A stretch of 7,816 nt of DNA, from NCBI GenBank assembly GCA_023299965.1, contig JALZVN010000189.1, positions 1-7,816 of the forward strand. The letters run 5' to 3'. The notes under the pieces are model-generated. The model worked only from the letters and a program-made list of their open reading frames with translations. It searched no databases and had not been told where the DNA came from. Of this stretch, positions 1-6,238 are shown one piece after another; the stretch's first letter is position 1, and every line of letters starts with the position of its first letter. A program made the translations under genes and the position numbers. The DNA is from Saprospiraceae bacterium (GTDB taxonomy: Bacteria; Bacteroidota; Bacteroidia; Chitinophagales; Saprospiraceae).

Positions 1-489
1 GTGAGCCCGTTTAATGCTCAAGGGAAAAGACAAACTTCATTTGCTAGTGTATATGTGCATCCAATGATTGACGATACCATTGAGGTTGTCATCAATCCTG
101 CAGATATAGAATGGGATACTTTTAGAGCTAGTGGTGCTGGAGGGCAGCACGTAAACAAGACCGAATCTGCTGTACGTGTAAGGCATTTCCCTTCTGGAGT
201 AGTTGTAGAGTGTCAAGAAGAAAGATCCCAGCATAAAAATAGAGACAAGGCATTGAAGATGCTTAAGTCTAGGTTGTACGAAATAGAGCTTCAAAAGCAG
301 TATGCGGAAAGAGATTCTGTGGAAGCTGGTAAGACAAAAATAGAGTGGGGAGCTCAAATTAGGAGTTATGTACTGGATGATCGTCGAGTAAAAGATCATC
401 GCTCTAATCATCAAACGAACAAAACCGACGCCGTGTTAGATGGTGATTTGGATGCTTTCTTGAAAGCGTATCTGATGATGGACAAATAA
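1..489 (+). CDS. prfB: Peptide chain release factor 2 (RF2), C-terminal part, 5' end outside the window
   Basis: RF2 recognises UAA and UGA stop codons in the ribosomal A site and triggers hydrolysis of peptidyl-tRNA. Only the last 162 residues are here; the frame is open at base 1, so GTG at 1 is an internal Val codon and not a start. The fragment begins with Ser-Pro-Phe (residues 2-4), the RF2-type stop-recognition tripeptide, which separates it from RF1 (PxT). The catalytic GGQ is at fragment residues 47-49 in SGAGGQHVNKTESAVR, followed by the conserved RSQHKNRDKA (75-84) and IRSYVLDDRRVKDHR (121-135). The residue four before the first Gly of GGQ is Ala (fragment 43), the usual bacterial state at the position that is Thr in E. 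coli K-12 RF2. The gene ends TAA and converges with cutA with 2 bp between stop codons. The programmed frameshift site found in many prfB genes would lie upstream and cannot be assessed. Confidence 0.97.
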   Translation: MSPFNAQGKRQTSFASVYVHPMIDDTIEVVINPADIEWDTFRASGAGGQHVNKTESAVRVRHFPSGVVVECQEERSQHKNRDKALKMLKSRLYEIELQKQYAERDSVEAGKTKIEWGAQIRSYVLDDRRVKDHRSNHQTNKTDAVLDGDLDAFLKAYLMMDK

Positions 490-491
490 TC

Positions 492-803
492 TTAAATAAC
501 ATTTTCACTTATCCATTTAGAATATTTATTATTTGCGTTTGCAGACCAATGTGTAATGCAAGGTGTGTCGTAAGAATGTAGTTTGTTAATTTCTGACTCC
601 AGTTTCTCCCAGTTTCGTTCTGTAGTTTTAAGGATGCTTATCCATTCTTTTTCTTTGTTGATTTTTCCTTTCCAACGATACATACTTTGTACAGGATAGA
701 TATTTGCACAAGCTATGAGTTCTTTTTCTAGCAGCTTAGCACAAATAGAAGTAGCTTCTTCTTCGCTTGGATAAGTAACATAAATCACTAAAAATGTTGA
801 CAT
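492..803 (-). CDS. cutA: CutA divalent-cation tolerance protein
   Basis: The 103-residue product is a CutA1 family member, a small trimeric ferredoxin-like protein linked to copper and other divalent-metal tolerance whose precise biochemical role is unsettled. Family landmarks are VIYVTYPSEEEATSICAKLL near the N-terminus, LIACANIYPVQSMYRWKGKI (about residues 31-50), the ILKTTE strand, and a C-terminal HSYDTPCITHW followed by YSKWI. Length matches the family (about 100-115). I chose ATG at 803 because the homologous sequence begins there; the open frame continues 20 codons upstream to 863, but that part is not CutA-like and would overlap the divergent membrane-protein gene. The intergenic space to that gene's start is only 35 bp. 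A near-match to a Bacteroidota -7 element (TATTTTAG, minus strand, 831-824) with TTG at 850-848 could serve cutA, but this is weak. The gene converges on prfB, with no obvious terminator between them. Confidence 0.93.
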   Translation of the reverse strand: MSTFLVIYVTYPSEEEATSICAKLLEKELIACANIYPVQSMYRWKGKINKEKEWISILKTTERNWEKLESEINKLHSYDTPCITHWSANANNKYSKWISENVI

Positions 804-838
804 AATACCGTAATTTGGTGGCACTAAAATAATTAAAA

Positions 839-1711
839 TTGCCACGCCAAACAGGAAAATCAAGGTTCATTATCTTATTACTGTTACTTGCTTTTCTAGG
901 CGTATCTACAGGACGTGCTTATCAATGCATATTTTGGGATATTCCGATAAGATCCTTGCTCTGGAATGAGGACTGGATGACCTCCATTGTGTCTAGCTTT
1001 TTAGGTTTGTCTTGGGAAGAATATTTGAAACATCCAAAGGCGGATGATACTATTCAAAGCGCAGTGACTTTACTGGGATACTCATTATTGATCACTGCAG
1101 GAATTGCTTTGGTTCGTTTTAGAATGATATTGACTACGATGGCTTTACATTGTAGTTTTCTGATTTTGCTTTTCATTGCCTTTCTATATCATTTGGAGAA
1201 ATTTCAAACTGCTGGACAGTTCTTTGAATATACACTACAGTTTACGACACCATTACTGTTGTGGTATTATCTTAAAAAAGGAGTGAGCCATAGCTGGGTT
1301 TTACTTTTGAAAATATGCGTTGCTTTGACATTTACGAGTCATGGTCTGTATGCCTTAGGTTTTTATCCAGTCCCTGCTAATTTTGTGGCTATGACCATTA
1401 ATGTGCTTCCTCTAAGTCAAGATATGGCTGTATCCTTTTTGTGGCTTATTGGTATTGTGGATATAATATTTAGTTTTGGCCTTTTTATAAAAGGAAGAGT
1501 ATTTAAGTTAAGCGTGTGGTATTGTATCATTTGGGGAGGCTTGACAACATCTGCAAGAGTATTGGCAAATGTAGACTTAGGTATGTTTGGCAGTACTATG
1601 CATCAGTGGTGGTTTGAGTCTATGTATAGGTTACCTCATTTTTTAATACCCTTACTGTTATACCTCGTTTGTAAGGAGTTGCAGCCAGCGAATCTTACTG
1701 TGAAAGAATAG
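839..1711 (+). CDS. Uncharacterised polytopic membrane protein (about eight membrane spans)
   Basis: This 290-residue inner-membrane protein has no function I can assign. Hydrophobic stretches suggest spans near residues 9-27, 73-93, 98-118, 130-145, 153-173, 196-217, 222-243 and 266-278. The segment after the first span (GRAYQCIFWDIPIRSLLWNE, 25-44) and the loop HGLYALGFYPVPANFVAMT (168-186) look like conserved motifs. Overall it faintly recalls DoxX-like membrane proteins, but I do not rely on that. The start is uncertain: upstream in frame there is a TAA at 830, and the first ATG is not until residue 46, which would delete span 1, so TTG at 839 behind an A-rich leader is the best choice. 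The gene is divergent from cutA by 35 bp, and its last 17 bp overlap the 3' end of pfkA on the opposite strand. No clear promoter was found; the upstream region lies inside cutA. Confidence 0.75.
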   Translation: MPRQTGKSRFIILLLLLAFLGVSTGRAYQCIFWDIPIRSLLWNEDWMTSIVSSFLGLSWEEYLKHPKADDTIQSAVTLLGYSLLITAGIALVRFRMILTTMALHCSFLILLFIAFLYHLEKFQTAGQFFEYTLQFTTPLLLWYYLKKGVSHSWVLLLKICVALTFTSHGLYALGFYPVPANFVAMTINVLPLSQDMAVSFLWLIGIVDIIFSFGLFIKGRVFKLSVWYCIIWGGLTTSARVLANVDLGMFGSTMHQWWFESMYRLPHFLIPLLLYLVCKELQPANLTVKE

Positions 1712-2678
1712 CAGACATTTCAAGAATATCTTGATTCAATGGTTTTATTTTGTTGATAGCGTCATCAAAAGGAACGAACACAATATCATTATTTTGAATG
1801 CCAATCATGATATTTGATTTCCCATCTAGTAGTGCATTAACGGCGCCATAGCCCAATCTACTAGCCAGCATACGATCTGCTGCTGAAGGAGAACCACCTC
1901 TCTGTAAGTGACCAATGACAGCTACACGCGTTTTATCCTTGCCAATAACAGCGGCAACCTTTTCAGCGATTTGATGCGCTCCACCAAATGAATACCCTTC
2001 CGCCACAATAATTACACTGAATAGTTTTTTACGGTCCACGCCTTTTTTAAGGGTGGCAATAATTTCTTCTTCTGATATACAGCTTTCAGGCACTAGGATG
2101 GTCTCTGCACCAGAACCTATACCCGTAGCCAAGGCAATGAATCCAGCATGCCGTCCCATTACTTCTATAAAAAAAAGTCTATTGTGAGAATCTGCGGTGT
2201 CTCTAATTCTATCTACTGCTTCTATGGCTGTATTAATAGAAGTGTCAAATCCAATGGTAAAGTCTGTCCCGAATAGATCATTGTCTATGGTGCCGGGAAT
2301 CCCAACGAAAGGGATATCATACTCTTTGGTGAATATTTCTGCGCCTGTGAATGTTCCATTGCCTCCGATAGCTACACAAGCATCGATATCAAAAGCATTT
2401 AGTTTGTCAAATGCGATTTTTCTCCCTTCTGGTGTTCTAAATTCTTCGCTTCTAGATGTTTTGAGAATGGTGCCACCTCGGTGGATAATATTTCCAACAT
2501 CTTTGGTTTCTATACGCTCAATTTCACCATTTATCATTCCGCTATATCCTCTTGAAATGGAATACACATGAAGTCCATGGTAAGTTGCAGTACGGACAAC
2601 AGCCCTAACGGCTGCATTCATTCCAGGTGCATCTCCTCCAGATGTAAAAACCGCGATTCTTTTGATTTCTTTTCCCAT
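1695..2678 (-). CDS. pfkA: ATP-dependent 6-phosphofructokinase
   Basis: PfkA phosphorylates fructose 6-phosphate to fructose 1,6-bisphosphate, the committing step of glycolysis, in the cytoplasm. The 327-residue protein matches the bacterial family length (about 320). Visible motifs are the ATP loop TSGGDAPGMNAAVR (12-25), PGTIDND (128-134) with catalytic Asp132, SHNR (Arg167), EVMGR (172-176), AEG (Glu227) and IGHLQRGGSP (255-264). Gly108 and Gly129, the positions that are Asp and Lys in pyrophosphate-dependent enzymes, point to ATP use. Counterparts of the E. coli effector-site residues (Arg25, Arg29, Arg76, Glu192) are kept, so allosteric control is likely. The oddity is Asn107: the usual GGDG is GGNG (codon AAT), replacing the Asp equivalent to E. 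coli Asp103 near Mg-ATP. The gene lies 59 bp downstream of a sugar-kinase-like gene on the same strand, and that gap carries a promoter candidate. It overlaps the convergent membrane-protein gene by 17 bp. Confidence 0.95.
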   Translation of the reverse strand: MGKEIKRIAVFTSGGDAPGMNAAVRAVVRTATYHGLHVYSISRGYSGMINGEIERIETKDVGNIIHRGGTILKTSRSEEFRTPEGRKIAFDKLNAFDIDACVAIGGNGTFTGAEIFTKEYDIPFVGIPGTIDNDLFGTDFTIGFDTSINTAIEAVDRIRDTADSHNRLFFIEVMGRHAGFIALATGIGSGAETILVPESCISEEEIIATLKKGVDRKKLFSVIIVAEGYSFGGAHQIAEKVAAVIGKDKTRVAVIGHLQRGGSPSAADRMLASRLGYGAVNALLDGKSNIMIGIQNNDIVFVPFDDAINKIKPLNQDILEMSAILSQ

Positions 2679-2715
2679 AGATTGTAGATTTTTCAGGTGA
2701 CTATTCAGTCGATAG

Positions 2716-2747
2716 CAAAGTAAGTTTAAATTTAGCGTTAAGTCAAA
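2716..2747 (-). promoter_or_regulatory. Candidate Bacteroidota-type promoter for pfkA
   Basis: On the minus strand, TTTG (2747-2744) is followed after 20 bp by TTACTTTG (2723-2716). This fits the Bacteroidota pattern of a -33 TTG/TTTG element and a -7 TAnnTTTG element spaced about 17-23 bp, with one mismatch (T for A at the second position of -7). Transcription would start near 2709, giving a leader of about 30 nt before the pfkA ATG at 2678. The -33 part lies inside the last codons of the upstream kinase gene, so pfkA could be expressed both alone and by read-through. Confidence 0.45.
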
Positions 2748-3565
2748 TGATATTCTATGAGTTTTTCAATAGGGGAGCGGCATATGTCCATTATTTGTAG
2801 TTCTGCAGTCTTCATCGCTTGCGTTAATTCCTCTTGAAAAAAGTATGCGATGCTTCCTACGAAGTATTGAGCCGTATTTTTATATGCAGTATTGAGCTGT
2901 ATCTGCTGGTGTATGAATTTTGAGAAAGAAGCTTGAATCAACTCATTAACTTGTGGATCATTTTTTAATCGATACATGCATCTTGCAAAACTGGCTATAT
3001 ATTGTTTAGTAGATTCATGCGTATAGATTTTCTTCACTAATGTTTGTTTTGTTTCTCCAGTGAATTCTTGGATAGCGAGCTCAATTTGCGGACTCAGTCT
3101 GTCTTCAAAGTATGCCTTTAGAAGTGCTTGTCCTAGTTGGAATCCAGATCCATAATCTCCAAAGAGATAGCCTGAGTTGAAATAAACTTGCTTTATCTTT
3201 TTGTTTTCGTAGAGGCAAGAGGCGGCACCGGTTCCTAAAATATTGATTTGACCATTGCTCCTATTGGCAGTCACTCGTGCAGCTGCTAGTAGGTCGGAAT
3301 AAATGTCAATGTGCGTGTAATCATTAATGCTTTGAATGCATTCTCTGATAATCATTTTTGCAGAGGCTTGTCTGCAGCCAGTGCCATAATACATCAATGA
3401 TGTATCTGGCTCTTGATCTTTCAAAATTTGCTTTAGAACAATGCCAATGGACTCTTTAGGCATATACGATGGACTGATACCCGTATAAGTAGTAATACTA
3501 CTTGGTACTCCATTCAATATTTGACAAACTTGTGTACTACTACCGCCTGCTTCTATAATGATCAT
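2738..3565 (-). CDS. BadF/BadG/BcrA-type ATPase family protein, N-acetylglucosamine-kinase-like, divergent
   Basis: The 275-residue protein belongs to the ASKHA-fold BadF/BadG family; Bacteroidota members are usually called N-acetylglucosamine kinases (hexosamine + ATP to hexosamine 6-phosphate). Matching blocks are MYYGTGCRQAS (58-68), YSDLLAAARVTA (89-100) with the candidate catalytic Asp91, phosphate-2 loop ILGTGAASCLYENKKI (109-124), GYLFGDYGSGFQLG (132-145) and the C-terminal FVGSIAYFF (235-243). Two positions depart from what I know of the family. The N-terminal phosphate-1 motif, normally like IADSGSTKTDW, reads IEAGGSSTQV here, so its Asp is Ala6 (Glu5 is adjacent) and the Lys is Thr11. 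GDEGSG is GDYGSG. Activity may therefore be altered or lost; a sensor role is possible but unproven. Its ATG overlaps the stop of the upstream gene as ATGA, implying translational coupling, and pfkA follows 59 bp downstream, consistent with sugar-phosphate metabolism. The sugar substrate cannot be read from sequence. Confidence 0.8.
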   Translation of the reverse strand: MIIIEAGGSSTQVCQILNGVPSSITTYTGISPSYMPKESIGIVLKQILKDQEPDTSLMYYGTGCRQASAKMIIRECIQSINDYTHIDIYSDLLAAARVTANRSNGQINILGTGAASCLYENKKIKQVYFNSGYLFGDYGSGFQLGQALLKAYFEDRLSPQIELAIQEFTGETKQTLVKKIYTHESTKQYIASFARCMYRLKNDPQVNELIQASFSKFIHQQIQLNTAYKNTAQYFVGSIAYFFQEELTQAMKTAELQIMDICRSPIEKLIEYHLT

Positions 3566-4512
3566 AAGGATGGTTTTTGAAAGTCAAAAAATTGTAACGT
3601 GAACTGTGAAGCTTCTCTTTTCTTGATAGGGACATTCCAAAAGCCTTCGTATTGAATACTGCTTGGGTAGTATTTTTCATCAATTTGTAGAAGTTCTATA
3701 ATCATCCTTACATCAAACTGGTATAAACCAGCGCTGTATTGTAATTGATAATCTCGTCCAATGACCTGAAAGGTAGATTTGTCAAAGAAGGTTTTGAGCT
3801 GTTTGATAACGACCTTGTTTTTATTCTCAAATTCTGGTTTTACTACTGCTTCAAAAACGTAGCAGTCTACTTTATCATTGAAACGCTCGCTTTTTATGTT
3901 GAAGTTGTAGAAGAGAATCATGGGTTCAGTGAATATGCTCGTCTTGTCCCCGATGAAGGGGACATTAGCTGGTTCGCCAGGTCTGAATATGAGTTTCTTT
4001 AATTCGAAGACATATTTTTCCAATCGAGAAGAGCCAGTAGAAACTAGGTTTGGATTAGGATTGTCGCAGGTTCTTTTGTGCGTATAGAATAAACGATCGT
4101 GCATGTCCGAAGTGAAATAGTTGTATTTCCTTGTTTTTCGCTTTTTGAAATAGTTGCCATCATCCTTTACAGATAGAAAGGACATGGTCCTGCAATTCTG
4201 TTCAACTGTTTGTTGAATAGTATCTAGATAAGTCGCTCTTACTCTTTGTTTTTTGTCAAAATAGGTAAATTCATTTGTGGAGCGATAGTTCGCAAAACGC
4301 AGGTTGTGAAATGCCTCTAAGAAGGAGCTATCTATTCTCACTAGATGTATAAAATCTTTAGTGTCAAAACCTTGTTTTGATGCGGTGACCACAAATGAAT
4401 CTAAATAGATCAGCGCAGAGATATCATCTAGGGTATCTTTTTGTGCAGTAACATTTCCGACAAAAAGAGAGATGAAGATAAAGACAAAAATATGATTAAA
4501 AATACTTCGCAT
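3562..4512 (-). CDS. Secreted protein of unknown function, Bacteroidota-type
   Basis: The 316-residue product starts with a signal peptide: MRSIFNHIFVFIFISLFVG (1-19), then NVTA and a probable signal peptidase I cut between Ala23 and Gln24. It is therefore likely periplasmic or surface exposed; there is no lipobox Cys. No catalytic motif is recognisable. The mature N-terminal part has an LDSFVVTASKQGFDTKDFIH block (38-57), a pattern I associate with uncharacterised Bacteroidota secreted proteins. The middle is basic and aromatic (121-147). The C-terminal third (217-290) alternates strands, with VDCYVFEAVVKPEF, FFDKSTFQVIGRDYQLQY and YYPSSIQYEGFWNVP, suggesting a beta-rich fold. I chose ATG at 4512 because the signal peptide begins there; the open frame runs on upstream to 4800, but that section is antisense to hbd. 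The gene heads the minus-strand group, overlaps the kinase by ATGA and shares a divergent promoter region with hbd. Confidence 0.82.
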   Translation of the reverse strand: MRSIFNHIFVFIFISLFVGNVTAQKDTLDDISALIYLDSFVVTASKQGFDTKDFIHLVRIDSSFLEAFHNLRFANYRSTNEFTYFDKKQRVRATYLDTIQQTVEQNCRTMSFLSVKDDGNYFKKRKTRKYNYFTSDMHDRLFYTHKRTCDNPNPNLVSTGSSRLEKYVFELKKLIFRPGEPANVPFIGDKTSIFTEPMILFYNFNIKSERFNDKVDCYVFEAVVKPEFENKNKVVIKQLKTFFDKSTFQVIGRDYQLQYSAGLYQFDVRMIIELLQIDEKYYPSSIQYEGFWNVPIKKREASQFTLQFFDFQKPSL

Positions 4513-4538
4513 ACAACACTTCCTATGGATTAGGATTT

Positions 4539-4558
4539 TATATTTGTGGACAAATATA
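4539..4558. promoter_or_regulatory. Divergent promoter region: inverted repeat with a TATATTTG -7 element on each strand
   Basis: The 52-bp space between the secreted-protein gene (start 4512, minus) and hbd (start 4565, plus) contains a perfect 9-bp inverted repeat, TATATTTGT (4539-4547) and ACAAATATA (4550-4558), around a GG centre. Each arm contains TATATTTG, an exact match to the Bacteroidota -7 consensus TAnnTTTG, one per strand. The plus element (4539-4546) would start hbd transcription near 4553 with a very short leader of about 12 nt. The minus element (4558-4551) would start near 4544 with a leader of about 32 nt. No convincing -33 TTG is visible at the right spacing for either, so the site could instead be, or also be, an operator for a dimeric regulator. 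Confidence 0.5.
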
Positions 4559-4564
4559 GATAAT

Positions 4565-5449
4565 ATGCAGAAAGTAGCAGTAATAGGAGCAGGTACCATG
4601 GGAAATGGTATCGCCCATGTGTTCGCCATGAATGGACATGATGTAATATTGGTTGATATTAGCGAAGAATCGCTCCAAAGAGCCTTGGCAACCATAGAGA
4701 AGAATCTAGACCGAATGGTGGCTAAAGATAGAATTACACAAAAAGCAAAAAAAGCTACCCTTAAGAACATTTCAACAAGTACTGAGATTAAAGCGATCAA
4801 AGATAGAGATCTAGTCGTAGAAGCTGCTACTGAAAATGTAGACCTAAAGCTGAGAATTTTTCAAGAAATGGATGCTCACGCAAAGAAATCATGTATCCTG
4901 GCTACGAATACCAGTTCTATTTCTATCACAAAGATAGCTGCGGTTACTAGTAGACCTGATAAGGTGATCGGAATGCATTTTATGAACCCAGTGCCTGTTA
5001 TGAAATTGGTAGAGGTGATAAAGGGGTATTCTACGAGCAATGCAGTTACAAAAAAGATTATGACGCTTTCAAAGAACCTTGGAAAGGTGCCTGTGGAAGT
5101 GAATGATTATCCTGGTTTTGTTGCAAATAGGATCCTGATGCCAATGATCAATGAGGCGATCTACACTTTATTTGAAGGCGTAGCAGGAGTACAAGAAATA
5201 GATACTGTCATGAAGCTTGGTATGGCGCACCCTATGGGACCATTACAACTAGCTGATTTTATTGGATTAGACGTATGTTTAGCCATTCTAGAAGTACTCC
5301 ATGATGGAATGGGTAATCCAAAGTATGCACCTTGTCCTTTATTGGTAAACATGGTGACTGCCGGAAAAATGGGTCGTAAGTCTGGAGAAGGATTTTATGC
5401 CTATGTAAAAGGATCCAAGGACGTCACAGTATCAAAGCAATTTAAATAA
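4565..5449 (+). CDS. hbd: 3-hydroxybutyryl-CoA dehydrogenase (3-hydroxyacyl-CoA dehydrogenase family)
   Basis: The 294-residue enzyme interconverts 3-hydroxybutyryl-CoA and acetoacetyl-CoA with NAD(P), in short-chain fatty acid, butyrate-type or phenylacetate-type pathways; the sequence alone does not choose among these. The Rossmann motif VAVIGAGTMGNGIAHVFA lies at the N-terminus (Gly8-Gly13 core), with VVEAATE (84-90). The catalytic set of the family is intact: NTSS (Ser117), HFMNPVPVMKLVEVI with the His138-Glu150 pair, and Asn188 in PGFVANRI. The C-terminal domain has AHPMGPLQLADFIGLD and the closing GRKSGEGFYAY. Length fits single-domain members (about 280-300), not the fused FadB type. 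I chose ATG at 4565 because the Rossmann strand begins two codons later; the TTG at 4544 lies inside the promoter repeat. It is the first gene of the rightward cluster, 39 bp ahead of ppk2, and no other acyl-CoA gene is present to define its pathway. Confidence 0.93.
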   Translation: MQKVAVIGAGTMGNGIAHVFAMNGHDVILVDISEESLQRALATIEKNLDRMVAKDRITQKAKKATLKNISTSTEIKAIKDRDLVVEAATENVDLKLRIFQEMDAHAKKSCILATNTSSISITKIAAVTSRPDKVIGMHFMNPVPVMKLVEVIKGYSTSNAVTKKIMTLSKNLGKVPVEVNDYPGFVANRILMPMINEAIYTLFEGVAGVQEIDTVMKLGMAHPMGPLQLADFIGLDVCLAILEVLHDGMGNPKYAPCPLLVNMVTAGKMGRKSGEGFYAYVKGSKDVTVSKQFK

Positions 5450-5453
5450 AATT

Positions 5454-5470
5454 AGAAGGCATGCCCTTCT
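5454..5470 (+). terminator. Weak hairpin between hbd and ppk2
   Basis: AGAAGG (5454-5459) pairs with CCTTCT (5465-5470) around a CATGC loop, five bases after the hbd stop. The stem is only 6 bp and no T-run follows, so it is at best an attenuator, an mRNA-processing or a 3'-stabilising element rather than a full intrinsic terminator. hbd, ppk2 and hslR may therefore still be co-transcribed. Confidence 0.25.
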
Positions 5471-5488
5471 TAATCATAAACTATCAAG

Positions 5489-6238
5489 ATGATAAAGCTT
5501 TCAGATTACTCTACTAGGCCACCAGAGGATTATAATAAGAAAATGATCCAAGCAAAGACGAAGAAAATTCAACAAGAAATTGCAGAACAACAAGAACTGC
5601 TACAAGCGAATAAGAAGCATTCTTTGTTGGTGGTTTTACAAGGAATGGATAGTTCTGGTAAAGGAGGCACTACGAGAGAAACCTTTAAGTTATGTGCTCC
5701 TCATGGTGTGAAAGTGAAAGCATTTAAAAAGCCAACTGAAGAAGAGTTTGGCCATGATTTTTTGTGGAGGATACATAAATATGCTCCGCAAAAGGGAATG
5801 ATACAAGTTTTTGATCGCAGTCACTATGAAGATGTGCTGATCCACAGAGTGCATGGTTGGATTAGTGAAGAACATTGTGATAAGCGTATTGCCGCCATAA
5901 ATGCTTTCGAAGAATTGTTGGTCGTTGATAATAATACGACCATCCTCAAATTTTATATGCATCTTTCAAAGGAGCGTCAAGCGGAAAAATTAAAAGAAAG
6001 AATCACGGATCCTACCAAAAATTGGAAACATAATGATGGAGACTGGGAAGAGGCCAAACTATGGGATAAGTATATGGACGCTTTTGAGAATGTTATCAAT
6101 AAGTCGGCTATCCCATGGATCATTGCGCCAGTAGATTCTCGTACTTATCGCAACTACTTTGTAGCCAAAAAGGTGCTAGAGACTTTGCAATCTTTCAATA
6201 TGGAGTATCCGCTGATCAAAGAGTCTAAATATGCCTGA
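5489..6238 (+). CDS. ppk2: Polyphosphate kinase 2 family protein
   Basis: PPK2 enzymes move phosphate between inorganic polyphosphate and nucleotides, usually making ATP or GTP from polyphosphate and NDP or NMP in the cytoplasm. The 249-residue single-domain protein has a Walker A loop in LQGMDSSGKGGTTRETF (50-66), a basic lid stretch KAFKKPTEEEFGHDFLWR (77-94), Walker B in VFDRSHYEDVLIHRVHGW (107-124), the second lid segment KERITDPTKNWKHNDGDWEE (169-188), and the conserved C-terminal IPWIIAPVDSRTYRNYFVAK (208-227). It is at the short end for the family but complete. I cannot assign class I, II or III, and hence AMP versus ADP preference, by eye. ATG at 5489 puts the family N-terminus in place. 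It follows hbd by 39 bp, and its last 8 bases overlap hslR, so the two are probably translationally linked. A link to energy or stress buffering with the neighbouring Hsp15-like protein is inference. Confidence 0.93.
   Translation: MIKLSDYSTRPPEDYNKKMIQAKTKKIQQEIAEQQELLQANKKHSLLVVLQGMDSSGKGGTTRETFKLCAPHGVKVKAFKKPTEEEFGHDFLWRIHKYAPQKGMIQVFDRSHYEDVLIHRVHGWISEEHCDKRIAAINAFEELLVVDNNTTILKFYMHLSKERQAEKLKERITDPTKNWKHNDGDWEEAKLWDKYMDAFENVINKSAIPWIIAPVDSRTYRNYFVAKKVLETLQSFNMEYPLIKESKYA

Noticed and set aside
804..863. Start of cutA at 863, giving 20 extra residues
   Set aside because: The extension is not CutA-like and would overlap the start of the divergent membrane-protein gene; ATG at 803 matches the family N-terminus.
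2197..2571. 124-codon open frame on the plus strand inside pfkA, and similar antisense frames at 37-414, 3745-4002, 5161-5352, 5690-5962 and 6962-7213
   Set aside because: They mirror the codon structure of well-supported genes on the other strand and show no recognisable domain.
4544..4564. TTG at 4544 as start of hbd
   Set aside because: It lies within the -7/inverted-repeat element and adds seven residues not seen before the Rossmann strand; ATG at 4565 starts two residues before VAVIGAGTMG.
4513..4800. Upstream extension of the secreted-protein frame, giving a 412-residue protein
   Set aside because: The extra 96 codons are antisense to the hbd N-terminal coding region and precede a clean signal peptide beginning at ATG 4512, so they are an accident of the opposite strand.
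5454..5470. True intrinsic terminator after hbd
   Set aside because: The stem is only 6 bp and no T-run follows; kept only as a weak hairpin and not as evidence of an operon boundary.
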